Origin: Paenibacillus helianthi
GTDB lineage: Bacteria > Bacillota > Bacilli > Paenibacillales > Paenibacillaceae
NCBI RefSeq assembly: GCF_001909055.1
Contig: NZ_LVWI01000014.1
Location: 1-64,000, forward strand
Direction of reading: 5' to 3'
Length of the DNA: 64,000 bases
The position numbers were made by a program, and so were the translations under genes. Positions 7,799 through 16,249 of the stretch are shown here, piece by piece. Each line of letters starts with the position of its first letter. Position 1 is the stretch's first letter. The notes under the pieces are model-generated. The model was not told the origin of the DNA. It made no database searches and saw only the letters and a list, made by a program, of their open reading frames with translations.

Positions 7799-9211
7799 AT
7801 GACGACTTGGGTAGATGTTACCCCAAATGATTGGTTCTACAACGAGGTTATGGAAGCGTCCGGGATTGATCTGGAAGATGGGAATCCTATGATTTCCGGA
7901 ATTGAGTATGGGATGTTTATGGCTGATGCCCCTTATTTGTACGAAGAACAGAGTGGTTCAGAGGGAAAAAAGCAATTTACGCTCTCGAAGAAAATCGTCC
8001 CCACTCCGGCAAATCCACTATTTGTATATGTAGATGGTGTGCAGACCGTATATAAGAAGGTAAGCAATCCTTCGGCAACATCGACTCTGATTGAATTCTA
8101 TAGTGCCCCGCGCAAAGGGTCTATCGTGTCATTTGTCAGCCAGGGGAAAGTTCTTACAGACCGTTTTGGCCGTCCGCAGGACCCGACAAGCTGGTCAGGA
8201 TTCGGGCATCCGAAGCATGTGCTGGATAATGGGGATGATTACGTCTGGGATCCGTTCAACAGAAGCTATCAGGAATATTGTTATGCGTTCGGCCGACCCT
8301 TGAAGCGAATTGTAATTGACGAAGAGCTGTGGGGAGTAAGTGTACCCAGCGCGCTTGTCGCTAAATATCTTGGGAACAAAACGGATTCCTATATGGTATC
8401 CCCCGCCCCCAATGCCTGTATCTATCTCCCCTATAATCTAAATGGTGTGACCTGCAAATTTAACTATATTGTTTTTAAAGACGGGTACTACCAGCTGAAG
8501 GGCGGAGAGTTCAAGGCGACAGCCGGAATGACTTGGCGTAATGACCGTTTTTTCCCCAACGCATACATCACCCGGGGAGAGGCCTTCACCTTAATCGATA
8601 GAGTGCGCAAGACGCTGTATAGCCGATTTAGTGATATTGATGCCCCAACCGCCAAGCTGGATCAATATATGTATGCCGAGGAGGGGCAGCGGCGCTTCCG
8701 GTTGAATGGCACGTACCCGGCAGGTCAGGGTCTGCTGAAGGTCAAACGTAATGGTGTACTGCTCACTAAAGATGTGAACTATCAAGAGACGGACAACCAT
8801 ACCATTACTTTTGTGAACCCGCAGCCAGCAGGCACTACTTTATATTTTTACTACGAAAAAAAGGTATCTACTAGATTTCTGGATGTGGGTACACTTACCG
8901 CACTATATAACAATGAAACTAAAGAGACGATCACCGTAGATGGACGGGTACCGGATGGGTCCTGGTGGGCGGAGCCGGTGCTTTCTATGGAAGGTGAAAC
9001 CTTTCAGGATGGCCGGTATTTAATTGAAGGCTATGAGCTCTCCCGGTTTATGAATGGAAACCCTGTAGTGGATAACATGTACACACCGATGGATGCGGTT
9101 GCCGAAGGACAGAAGAAGCCCTACTTTCTGCCATCCACACTCTTAAACCGGGCCCAGGCTGTAACATTTCTTAACCGGTTCAGAAAATGGTGTATTGAAC
9201 ATTTTAAATGA
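7799..9211 (+). CDS. Tail protein with several split SLH-like domains
   Basis: A 470-residue protein with SLH-like pieces. Residues 1-45 (WVDVTPNDWFYNEVMEASG) resemble the first half of an SLH domain. About 190 residues of other beta-rich sequence follow. Residues about 250-285 (RFFPNAYITRGEAFTLIDR) look like the matching second half, followed by RFSDID, which may start another unit. After a small beta domain (residues 290-360) the C-terminus has SWWAEPVLSM and FLPSTLLNRAQAVTFLNRFR, a third SLH-like unit with TR changed to NR. SLH domains with large insertions inside a phage tail protein are not familiar to me. It sits between the smaller SLH protein and the hub. Confidence 0.6.
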   Translation: MTTWVDVTPNDWFYNEVMEASGIDLEDGNPMISGIEYGMFMADAPYLYEEQSGSEGKKQFTLSKKIVPTPANPLFVYVDGVQTVYKKVSNPSATSTLIEFYSAPRKGSIVSFVSQGKVLTDRFGRPQDPTSWSGFGHPKHVLDNGDDYVWDPFNRSYQEYCYAFGRPLKRIVIDEELWGVSVPSALVAKYLGNKTDSYMVSPAPNACIYLPYNLNGVTCKFNYIVFKDGYYQLKGGEFKATAGMTWRNDRFFPNAYITRGEAFTLIDRVRKTLYSRFSDIDAPTAKLDQYMYAEEGQRRFRLNGTYPAGQGLLKVKRNGVLLTKDVNYQETDNHTITFVNPQPAGTTLYFYYEKKVSTRFLDVGTLTALYNNETKETITVDGRVPDGSWWAEPVLSMEGETFQDGRYLIEGYELSRFMNGNPVVDNMYTPMDAVAEGQKKPYFLPSTLLNRAQAVTFLNRFRKWCIEHFK

Positions 9212-9226
9212 GTAAGGGGGATAAGG

Positions 9227-12200
9227 ATGCAGTATGTGACCGAAGAAATGCAAAAGCTTCTGGCTGATCGTTTAAAGCTCGGAGAATATGCGAAACCCGT
9301 GTGCCGGGTTGAAGTAGACCGCATGGCCTTTATTCCTGGACGAACAGAAGAGATTTCCTTTGTGACCGGAGAGGCGTCAAAAGAAGTGAGTCTTCAGCAG
9401 ACATTCATTGAAGAGGGGTCAGCGGGACAAACGCTAGTGAACTATCAGGCTATCGTGCCGCCAGTTCCATCCCGGGGGTCTTTCTCCCCGGACGACATCA
9501 CCAGTAAATTCGGCATGAGAAATGGGAAAATGCATACCGGTATTGATATAGGCGCATCCGTGGGAGAGACGGTTGTCGCAGTATGGTCTGGACGTGTGTC
9601 AGCAACGAGTCATAACAAACCCTATACCGGATATGGCTATTATATTGATGTGCAGCATGACAATGGCGTAATGACCCGGTACGCCCACCTTAGTCAGATC
9701 CTTGTCCAGGTAGGCAGCGTAGTCCAGCAGGGCGATACGATTGCGCTTACCGGGAATACGGGACATGTGATGTCTGGAGGAAAGGATGTTCAGGGGAATT
9801 ATGACGACCCCAGCTCTGACCGGTCGAAAGGCAAGGGGGCTCATCTCCATTTTGAAATCAGAGTAAATAATGATCCTAAGAATCCGCAGCCGTACCTGGA
9901 AGGCACCTCCAAAATGTTCACTTCTTCGACGAATACAGGTGGAGGTCTTACCAACGGAGCAACGATTAAAGGAACCGTAGGGGCGCAGGTGTTCAATCAG
10001 CAATTTAAGGATAAACAATGGATTAATGTCCTGGGGATCAAAAATATAAGCCCCGATGCGGTTAACCTAAGTTCTATACAGTATATGCAAAGGCCAAGTT
10101 ATGACAGTTACTTGGTTTACGACTTTGTAGCCAAGAAGGTGAATGCACCGCGTTCATGCTCGTTCGACATCGAGTTTGAATCGGCGAAGGATTGCCTTCT
10201 AAAAGTCGGGTATTTCAGCAATGTGACGGAAGGTCTGGAGCTCAATATTTATTTCAATACACAGCTGCAGGTGAAGGTTAAGAGATTCGATGCCGGGAGT
10301 TCTATAGAATCTGTTGAAGATGTCCCCTTTCCTGCCGGAACATACACCATCAAGGTCGAGGTTCTATGGTATGGCGGGGTCAGCTGCAAGCTGGGCCTGA
10401 ATGATATAAGGATTAATGAAGTGAATGGCGGGGTGAACACGGATAAGCTGTCCGCTGCGGATCCTGCGCAGAAAAACGGATACTATGAGACCGCTGAAAT
10501 CGAGTCTATTGTATTCAATGAAGTGAAGAAAGAGAACTCCTTGCAGGTGGGCCAGTTCGTGTATATGGATACGCTGGTTCTGGACAATATTATTTCGGTT
10601 GATATAGATGATCAGCTTGAGATGGAGTCGCATGAAGCCCGAATTGTCATTTCGAACCCCGATGGATACTATTCCCCCGACTATAACCCTTTCTATTTCC
10701 CTGAAATGTATCAGGAGTCCCCTTGGAGCTACTATATTAATGGTTATCATGTAGGCGTTCTTTCCGAGAATACGCCAGTGCGTATTTATTACGGGTATGG
10801 TCAGAATTTTATTCGTGTCTTTACAGGGCTTATTGACAAAGTGGATGGCGTGGCAGAAGACCATCAACTGACCATTACATGCAGGGATATGTATAAAAAA
10901 GTACTGAATCATGTGCTGCTGGAGGATAAAGCCTATCCCAAGGTGAGTGTGCTGGACACTAAAAGAACGGAAACGAAAGTAACGGACGCAGGCAGTGTGA
11001 CCGACGGATACAGTGGTTCCCGCTTTGAAGAAATTGTAGCGAGGGCTAAGTACAATGCCAAACACCCCAACTTCAAGGGAACTGCTGTAGATTACCTCTT
11101 CTTGCTGGCTATTGCAAAGCATGAAACGAATATGGGTACGACAGGAGCGGGCCGGGAGTCCAGTGGAGGCTATATCCTGGGATATGGTGTGCCCAGTGGC
11201 TCAGCCAAACAACCGGAATATGCGGGGATTAACAAGCAACTGTATTTTGGAGCCAAACGCTACGCAGAGGCGTTAAAAAGCCGGAGCTGGCGGATCAACT
11301 CGCTCGAAGACGTGAAATACTTCTGGCGGGGAGGAGACAAGGGAAGTTATCAATGGTCTAAAGACACGAACTGGCCAAATCCGGTATGGAATATCTATCA
11401 GAGTTATGTGGCGGACCCTTCACCCTTTGCTGATGTACCGGCATATCCGCAGACTACGTCTTCCACAACTGCAGCAACAGGTACGGGACCAGATGATCTA
11501 AAGGCCGCATGGCTGAAATCCGCAGTCGTGACAGATCTGATTGTTTCTGCTGGAATGACCGGCTGGCGTCAAGCTCCAAACGATATCCACTATCCTGACT
11601 ATGTGATTGAGGAATCGTATTTCATCAGTACTAGCCAAGCTTCTGGTAAAGTTATTCGTGCTGTCCCGAATAAGGAAGGCGAGTTTGAAGAGGTGGACAT
11701 TAATGCTGTCTTGACACCGAATGGCTGGCTTAACCCTTATATAGAGGAGTATGGCAAGGAGTTCGAGGCCTTCGAGAGTAAAGCTGGGGATGCCATTTCG
11801 GAAATTACCAAGGATACCAACTACCGTTCTTACTGTGACCGTTACGGGACATATCGCCTGGAAATGATTAATATGAACAAACCCATCGCCGGGCAGTTTA
11901 CTGAATATGACAACCTGGTCTCGCTGGAGAAGTCTACCGACTGGAGCCGGGGCCGCAGCCATCTTGCTGTGTTTGATGATGAAGGGAAATATATGCACTT
12001 TGTAGACACGGAGATCCTGCTGGAACTCAAGGGCGAGGTCCGGACTGCGGTCCTTAATGTTCCGTATGCCAAAAGTGAGGCGGAGAAGCGTAAGATTGCC
12101 GAAAGATTTTTCTTTGACAATAAGTGTATATGCCGCACCCTCCAAATCTCTGTTCCGGGAAATCCTGCGCTGGAAGTAATGGATAGAGTATACATCTCCG

Positions 12201-12325
12201 ACCGCAATACAACGACAAGAAGTGTCTACACTATTAAAGGGATCAGGTCATCGTTCTCCGTCGAGAATGGTTATTTGCAAATCATCGACCTCACCTGGTC
12301 GAGCGGAGAGGGGGCTATTCTCTAA
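9227..12325 (+). CDS. Tail hub protein with M23 peptidase and lysozyme-like domains
   Basis: A 1032-residue protein at the place of the tail hub or tail-associated lysin. An M23 (LytM-type) zinc peptidase lies at residues about 85-225: H103 and D107 in HTGID, H154 in TRYAHL, and H206/H208 in HLHFE are the expected metal and catalytic residues. Residues about 420-600 and 770-1032 are beta-rich and resemble gp27-type hub proteins. Between them, residues about 600-735 form a second, lysozyme- or glucosaminidase-like domain with IAKHETNMG (E633 the candidate catalytic acid) and GAKRYAEAL. The protein could thus cut both peptide and glycan parts of the wall during penetration. Ribosome site AAGGGG; the stop overlaps the next start by one base (TAATG). 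Confidence 0.8.
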   Translation: MQYVTEEMQKLLADRLKLGEYAKPVCRVEVDRMAFIPGRTEEISFVTGEASKEVSLQQTFIEEGSAGQTLVNYQAIVPPVPSRGSFSPDDITSKFGMRNGKMHTGIDIGASVGETVVAVWSGRVSATSHNKPYTGYGYYIDVQHDNGVMTRYAHLSQILVQVGSVVQQGDTIALTGNTGHVMSGGKDVQGNYDDPSSDRSKGKGAHLHFEIRVNNDPKNPQPYLEGTSKMFTSSTNTGGGLTNGATIKGTVGAQVFNQQFKDKQWINVLGIKNISPDAVNLSSIQYMQRPSYDSYLVYDFVAKKVNAPRSCSFDIEFESAKDCLLKVGYFSNVTEGLELNIYFNTQLQVKVKRFDAGSSIESVEDVPFPAGTYTIKVEVLWYGGVSCKLGLNDIRINEVNGGVNTDKLSAADPAQKNGYYETAEIESIVFNEVKKENSLQVGQFVYMDTLVLDNIISVDIDDQLEMESHEARIVISNPDGYYSPDYNPFYFPEMYQESPWSYYINGYHVGVLSENTPVRIYYGYGQNFIRVFTGLIDKVDGVAEDHQLTITCRDMYKKVLNHVLLEDKAYPKVSVLDTKRTETKVTDAGSVTDGYSGSRFEEIVARAKYNAKHPNFKGTAVDYLFLLAIAKHETNMGTTGAGRESSGGYILGYGVPSGSAKQPEYAGINKQLYFGAKRYAEALKSRSWRINSLEDVKYFWRGGDKGSYQWSKDTNWPNPVWNIYQSYVADPSPFADVPAYPQTTSSTTAATGTGPDDLKAAWLKSAVVTDLIVSAGMTGWRQAPNDIHYPDYVIEESYFISTSQASGKVIRAVPNKEGEFEEVDINAVLTPNGWLNPYIEEYGKEFEAFESKAGDAISEITKDTNYRSYCDRYGTYRLEMINMNKPIAGQFTEYDNLVSLEKSTDWSRGRSHLAVFDDEGKYMHFVDTEILLELKGEVRTAVLNVPYAKSEAEKRKIAERFFFDNKCICRTLQISVPGNPALEVMDRVYISDRNTTTRSVYTIKGIRSSFSVENGYLQIIDLTWSSGEGAIL

Positions 12326-12744
12326 TGGCCGGTGTAGCCAATGACTATTTAATTTACCCCATTATGGATCTGATTAAGGCGGAGACAAAGAAGGCTGCTA
12401 CGAATACAACGGCTGCCGATCCATTTGCAGGCACTCCTTCTGTCCTGCTGCTCAGAGAACATCCTCTTGATGCAGAGAAGGTTACCGGGGCTCACATGCT
12501 CTATGAATCAGGGTATGTTACTGATATTTATATGACGTTTGGGTGCGGTGATGATATGGCCGGGGTTCCTGTTAACGTGGACTCGGAGCATGCAGACTGG
12601 GAATACTACACGGTCTGGCGGCTGGGAGCAGTGAACGTGGTCCGCAAGAATCCGGCGGGGGCAACGCTAGAGAATTTAATTATCGGTCTAAACTATGATG
12701 AGGAAAGCGGACACTTAAAAGGGACAACCTTAACGCGTATATAG
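12325..12744 (+). CDS. Small tail-tip protein, unknown
   Basis: A 139-residue soluble protein translationally coupled to the hub gene by a TAATG overlap. It has a short helix near the N-terminus, an Ala/Thr-rich linker (KKAATNTTAADPF) and a predicted beta domain. No motif was recognised. The tight coupling suggests it is made with the hub and joins the tail tip. Confidence 0.6.
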   Translation: MAGVANDYLIYPIMDLIKAETKKAATNTTAADPFAGTPSVLLLREHPLDAEKVTGAHMLYESGYVTDIYMTFGCGDDMAGVPVNVDSEHADWEYYTVWRLGAVNVVRKNPAGATLENLIIGLNYDEESGHLKGTTLTRI

Positions 12745-12760
12745 GAGGGGGTGAAGCAGA

Positions 12761-13174
12761 ATGTCTTTTCAAATCACACACCCGGCAGGAGGCACGATTG
12801 ATAAAGTCCGCGAGCTGCCTTATCCGCACTTTAGTAAATTCACCCGGCCCTTTGTACGCGGGAGAATGATTGATGTGACGGGTGTGGCGAAGATCTATGA
12901 GGATACGTACAGTCTTCCTTATGCAACAGAGTTTCTGTCCGTGGCCTTTGCGGCTAGCGAATATTGCATCGGAGATTTCTGGGAGCTAACTGTCAACGGA
13001 GATAAGATATGCGAGACGGTTTATACCAAGGAACTGCCGGAAAGTGTATCCATGGGCAACTCCTTCGGGATCGTCTATCCACTCCCGGACAACGCCGAGA
13101 TCAAGTTCGAGTACCACAATCTCAGCGGCTCCGCGAAGCAAGTATGGTACAACGTGAAGTTTTTGCGTAAATAA
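12761..13174 (+). CDS. Small beta-rich tail protein, unknown
   Basis: A 137-residue protein with ribosome site AGGAGGGGG. It is nearly all predicted beta strand and has the look of a compact jelly-roll or fibronectin-like module (YATEFLSVAFAASEYCIGDFWELTVNGD). Such small modules act as adaptors between tail tip and fibres or as lectin-like domains. No catalytic motif is seen. Confidence 0.6.
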   Translation: MSFQITHPAGGTIDKVRELPYPHFSKFTRPFVRGRMIDVTGVAKIYEDTYSLPYATEFLSVAFAASEYCIGDFWELTVNGDKICETVYTKELPESVSMGNSFGIVYPLPDNAEIKFEYHNLSGSAKQVWYNVKFLRK

Positions 13175-13189
13175 GGAGGGGTGTGTAAG

Positions 13190-15016
13190 ATGCCAAGTAA
13201 TAGAGTTGCTTGGGTTGAGGGAGAAGCTCAGGCCAAAGATATTATCTTCGCCTTAGCAGATGAGATTGTTGGAGCGAAATTGCCATTCAACGTGAACAAT
13301 CGCTGGGAAAAGGTGCTGGAGTCCAAGTCTACGAAGTGGGTGACCTACAAGAAGAACTCCAGAGACGGAGTGGCTGGAGTATATAGACATACAAACGGAA
13401 AACAATATCCGGTCATTAAACTAAAAAACAACCTTGGCTTAACCATAACCAACTCAGGGACCCCCGTTCAACTGGTAGATGACAATGGATTTGTATACGA
13501 GACTGTTCAAAACAGCACAGCAAACGTAAAGACAGGAAGAAAGTTTCAAGTAAACACTTTTACGGTGGATGGGAATACTATTCTTGTGCCTAATGCACTT
13601 GCAGTATTAGTGGATGACCCTGAAAACAAAATTCATGAGAAGCAGGCGTGGATTGTCACGCAAAAAAAGCTGCCCTTATTGGGAGGCGATCCTGTATCTG
13701 ATTCCGAGTGGAATGAGTTTCAGCTTGTTTGTAAAATGCCGGATGATTGGACCTATCTCCTGAAAAATGGAACAGTCAATGTGTATTACAGTTCATATAC
13801 AAACAGCTCAAACACTTACTGGGCAAACACAACAATGGGCGCGGGGGCTCCGTACACCTTTACTGAAACCTTCTACACAGCAGATGTCACAAATACTGCC
13901 GATGATGTGGTGGTACTAAAATCAGTACCGGATGTTCCTGCTGGCGTATCCCCTGCGACCTTCTATATCATGCTGCAAGCTCCAGTGGGCCAGTATAATT
14001 ACTTCAACGTATCTCAAGGCGAGGGGTTTAGTGGGGTGCCTGCGGGTGGTGAGTCTGAATCAACCTATATCAAGGCTTGCGACATAAGTACAGTGAAAGT
14101 GGGCGGCACTCCCACAATAATTAATCAAAAGGAAGCGGAGAAGCAGTATTTGCTTCAGACAGACCCGATGAATAAGTCCAGGTTTCAGCCTCCTACGGTG
14201 TCCTGGGTAATGGACGGGAATATTCCAGTAGTCAGCCCTCCGGCTCACTTCTTCTATGGTGCGGATTCAACGGTTACCTGGCTTGCCAACAAAAAGAGGC
14301 GTGCTGACTACTGGGTCGGTTACTGGCTGTCTATTAATAATAATAGAGTGTCCTTTGTGTTGGAAGGGGACCCCGCCCCTGATATGGATGCTTATTACCG
14401 GACTTTTGGTTATCTTGGCAAGATCACCCCCTTCGCAGATTACGATCATACAGGCAATTTCGGCATTACCGTAGGTATGGGCCAACTGACAGCAGACCGA
14501 ACAGGCTTCCTCCCCGAGAATATCAAACCCGATAAAAATACGATCTACGCAGGATATGGACGGTATACCTCCAATGGCATGACCTCTGTTTCAATGCTCC
14601 GCACGCGATCCAGTGTCTTATTCCAGGCTTACTATCCCGCATTTATTACGCAACTTCCGAACTATAGCGGTGTTGGTACTATTCCACCAGAACTGTCTAC
14701 TCTAATTATAGAGAAGAGCGGCTTCCAAGCTTCAGCTTGGACGGACAGATATCACGCCAGCCCCATCTATCTGGTTCATCAGTACGAAGGGTACCGGGGT
14801 TATCTCGAAGGTGTAGTAGCTATCAACGATCATAATCTGATTAATATGGATGAGCTTGTTGTAGATACCGAGGAGTGGAAGGACCCGGAAGATCATTCTA
14901 AAGGGACATGGACTGAAGTCTACAAGTTCTTTAGCGTGAAGTCCGATGTGAATTTCCTTAAGTCCTCTGCGAATCCTGACGAGTGTTCTGTAGCCCTTTT
15001 AAAAGAAATCAGATAG
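13190..15016 (+). CDS. Tail fibre-associated protein, paralogue A
   Basis: A 608-residue protein; the ATG at 13190 follows AAGGAGGGG, while the in-frame GTG at 13181 overlaps that site. It has a distinctive N-terminus (WVEGEAQAKDIIFALADEI) and a beta-rich body. The C-terminal half is clearly related to the next gene: both share an NNR hydrophobic strand followed by EGDP or VGDP, a YLG or YVGALKPF strand, SASW or ASSWTRKYH, SPIY-VH-Y-GYRG, and a final MDELVVD or LDELIVD segment. The GYRG-x-L motif returns as GVRGELDG in genes near 31.3-34.4 kb. Likely part of the tail tip or a fibre attachment protein. Confidence 0.6.
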   Translation: MPSNRVAWVEGEAQAKDIIFALADEIVGAKLPFNVNNRWEKVLESKSTKWVTYKKNSRDGVAGVYRHTNGKQYPVIKLKNNLGLTITNSGTPVQLVDDNGFVYETVQNSTANVKTGRKFQVNTFTVDGNTILVPNALAVLVDDPENKIHEKQAWIVTQKKLPLLGGDPVSDSEWNEFQLVCKMPDDWTYLLKNGTVNVYYSSYTNSSNTYWANTTMGAGAPYTFTETFYTADVTNTADDVVVLKSVPDVPAGVSPATFYIMLQAPVGQYNYFNVSQGEGFSGVPAGGESESTYIKACDISTVKVGGTPTIINQKEAEKQYLLQTDPMNKSRFQPPTVSWVMDGNIPVVSPPAHFFYGADSTVTWLANKKRRADYWVGYWLSINNNRVSFVLEGDPAPDMDAYYRTFGYLGKITPFADYDHTGNFGITVGMGQLTADRTGFLPENIKPDKNTIYAGYGRYTSNGMTSVSMLRTRSSVLFQAYYPAFITQLPNYSGVGTIPPELSTLIIEKSGFQASAWTDRYHASPIYLVHQYEGYRGYLEGVVAINDHNLINMDELVVDTEEWKDPEDHSKGTWTEVYKFFSVKSDVNFLKSSANPDECSVALLKEIR

Positions 15017-15082
15017 GAACTGGCTGTCCATCTCCCTATTCCCCGTAACAGAATCCCCATTACCAAGGAGGAACCATTCCCA

Positions 15083-16165
15083 ATGGCAAATTTTGCGTAC
15101 ATTGAAAAAATCACTACATCTCAGGAGCTTCTGGATACCCTTAAAACAGAAATCACGGCAATTACCAACTATCCCCACAATGCCACAGCAGGAGAAACCC
15201 CTACAGCCAATACCTGGGTTGTGGCCAAAGAAGTGGTTGATACCGCCTCTGGAAAAATTAAAGAGCTCACCCTGGAAGGCACGAGTAAGATTGGAGCAAC
15301 CACGAAAAAGTTTCACGTTGTCTTTACTCACCAAGGATTCACCACAGCAAGCGAACACAGTTCCTTGACGGTTCAGGTGAAGGAGGGCTGGAACGAAACG
15401 AAGAACAGCTATGCTAATGAAGGTCATCCTATTAATTTTGAATGGGCCAATGAAGCCTTCTTGGTAGGCGGAAAACCAACCGACCGTACGATTACAAAGC
15501 CTGTATACCTATATATGAACGTGATGAACAATCGCTTAGCGCTTGTCGTTGTTGGTGATCCGGCGGTTCACTTTGACGATTACCGAAAGTCGTTTCTATA
15601 TGTTGGTGCTCTCAAACCGTTCCAATACAACCAAGACGATGTAAGCGGAAATATTATGGTTACAGCAGGAGCGGTAAAAGTTGAACCAACGACCCCAATG
15701 GCTGGATTTGACTTTGGTCAATATACCTCATTCGGTAACAATACACTTCAAATGTTCCAAACAAAATCTGGAATAAAATTCCAAAAACACTATCCGGCCT
15801 TTATTACACAGGCTCCTACTACAGGAAAAGCTTTTGTCGACACCCAAATCGGTGACACAGGGCTGCTTCTGGAGCCGCAAGGGTTTAATGCCAGCTCATG
15901 GACTCGTAAATACCACCTTTCTCCGATTTACGTTGTCCATGCTTACGATGGATATCGCGGCCAGCTTGATTCCTGTATTGCAGTATCGAAAAACAACATT
16001 CTCCATTTGGATGAACTTATTGTGGATATCCCAGAAAAAACGGAAGGTAAAGCCTGGAAACAGGAAGTGTACCGCTATTTTGACCATAATACTGAACAGA
16101 ACTTCATGAATCGTTCGGCTAACGTAAAAATGGGCATTGCGATTCTCAAAGAAGTACGGTACTAA
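15083..16165 (+). CDS. Tail fibre-associated protein, paralogue B
   Basis: A 360-residue protein that aligns with the C-terminal half of the preceding gene over most of its length. Shared landmarks are the NVMNNRLALVVVGDPA strand, FLYVGALKPF, FQKHYPAFITQ, the ASSWTRKYHLSPIY block, DGYRGQLD and LDELIVD. It lacks the longer N-terminal region of its neighbour, so the pair looks like a duplication with truncation or extension. Ribosome site AAGGAGGAA. A strong terminator follows. Confidence 0.6.
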   Translation: MANFAYIEKITTSQELLDTLKTEITAITNYPHNATAGETPTANTWVVAKEVVDTASGKIKELTLEGTSKIGATTKKFHVVFTHQGFTTASEHSSLTVQVKEGWNETKNSYANEGHPINFEWANEAFLVGGKPTDRTITKPVYLYMNVMNNRLALVVVGDPAVHFDDYRKSFLYVGALKPFQYNQDDVSGNIMVTAGAVKVEPTTPMAGFDFGQYTSFGNNTLQMFQTKSGIKFQKHYPAFITQAPTTGKAFVDTQIGDTGLLLEPQGFNASSWTRKYHLSPIYVVHAYDGYRGQLDSCIAVSKNNILHLDELIVDIPEKTEGKAWKQEVYRYFDHNTEQNFMNRSANVKMGIAILKEVRY

Positions 16166-16197
16166 ACAATCATATTTCCGAGTCGTATAAAGACCTG

Positions 16198-16229
16198 GGG
16201 ACTTCGGTATTCCGCGAAGTCCCTTTTTT
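16198..16229 (+). terminator. Strong intrinsic terminator between tail genes
   Basis: GGGACTTCG and CGAAGTCCC form a perfect 9-bp stem with an 8-base loop, followed by six T. The ribosome site of the next gene begins only three bases later, so no promoter fits between. This is the clearest case of an internal terminator in the operon. Confidence 0.9.
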
Positions 16230-16249
16230 CATAGGTGGAGGTGTGCCCA

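Noticed and set aside
10364..11122. 252-codon minus-strand frame inside the hub gene
   Set aside because: No ribosome site, codon pattern is the complement of a well-supported gene, and the protein sequence looks random.
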